A DNA stretch of 64,000 nt from Silene conica. Lineage: Eukaryota > Streptophyta > Magnoliopsida > Caryophyllales > Caryophyllaceae. Position 1 is the first letter of the stretch; each line of letters starts with the position of its first letter. The position numbers were made by a program, and so were the translations under genes. The notes under the pieces were generated by a model. It was given only the letters and a program-made list of their open reading frames with translations. It ran no database searches and had not been told where the DNA came from. The DNA lies in contig CM055317.2 of NCBI GenBank assembly GCA_029255685.2, positions 17,749,501 through 17,813,500 of the forward strand. Direction: 5' to 3'. This document shows, in pieces, positions 63,749-64,000 of the stretch.

Positions 63749-64000
63749 TCAGGTAATGATCCTAATCTCTAAGACTCTAACTTTATTAATTATATTATAT
63801 GAAATTAAGAAATTGATTTAGCCTAATTAAATTAGAGTTTGTTTAAATCGTCTTCTGTTTTGTTCTTTTCTTCCTTATTCTACTTTTTTTCGAATTGTTA
63901 TTTGATTAAATCCTGTCACAATAGTATTAGATTTGTACAAGACACAATCGTCCAATTTCAATTCAATGTTGAAACCCACTTGATATCCTCGGATGTGACA
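63749..64000. other. Window end, no recognised feature
   Basis: Begins TCAGGTAATGATCC, a possible exon end and GT donor on the plus strand, then AT-rich sequence resembling an intron. Not assigned to any gene. Confidence 0.3.

Overview
This is a eukaryotic, plant nuclear window. It has spliceosomal genes with GT-AG introns, AT-rich gene-free DNA, and almost every class of plant transposable element. Ty3/gypsy Tat-type retroelements, Mutator-like elements (MULEs) with 9-bp target duplications, Helitrons, hAT and Stowaway-type MITEs, a TRIM and LINE debris all point to a dicot; repeated ACGGAGTA-type MITE ends make a Caryophyllales species (spinach/beet/quinoa group) my best guess. That placement is inference. 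No tRNA, rRNA, CRISPR or bacterial feature was found.

Layout. (1) 1-17502, minus strand: the 5' half of an ECA3-type P2A Ca2+/Mn2+-ATPase gene. Nineteen exons were resolved with consistent splice phases, including an 18-nt microexon; the 3' half lies beyond base 1. Its introns hold a hAT MITE, a SINE, a possible solo LTR and a 2.27-kb MULE that itself contains a Helitron that contains a Tourist-like MITE. (2) 17.8-26.7 kb: intergenic repeats. These are a poly(A) retro-insertion, a LINE RNase H fragment split by a young TRIM, a 4.9-kb MULE with a broken transposase and LINE insertions, a Helitron, and a hAT MITE. (3) 26929-48421: a Tat-type Ty3/gypsy element (element A, minus strand) interrupted at 32428-44260 by a second, younger one (element B), which in turn contains a 1.7-kb solo-LTR-like insertion (38014-39709). 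Both elements carry, antisense to pol, an accessory gene related to the family known as putative gypsy-type transposon (Transposase_28); in B it has at least three introns. (4) 48816-52018, minus: a complete heptahelical transmembrane protein (HHP4/5, PAQR family) gene in three coding exons; element A lies only about 400 bp past its stop codon. (5) 54.3-55.2 kb: a small TIR element with possible organellar DNA. (6) 57118-58605, minus: an intact 495-codon single-exon ORF of unknown function with internal repeats. (7) 58.8-64 kb: Helitron remnants (one with a helicase C-terminus), two hAT-type elements and AT-rich DNA.

The functional genes appear to be ECA3-like, HHP-like and possibly the 495-codon ORF. 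The rest records serial transposon insertion, and much of the order can be read from target-site duplications. Element B and the TRIM are recent (LTR pairs nearly identical), whereas A and both MULEs are decayed.
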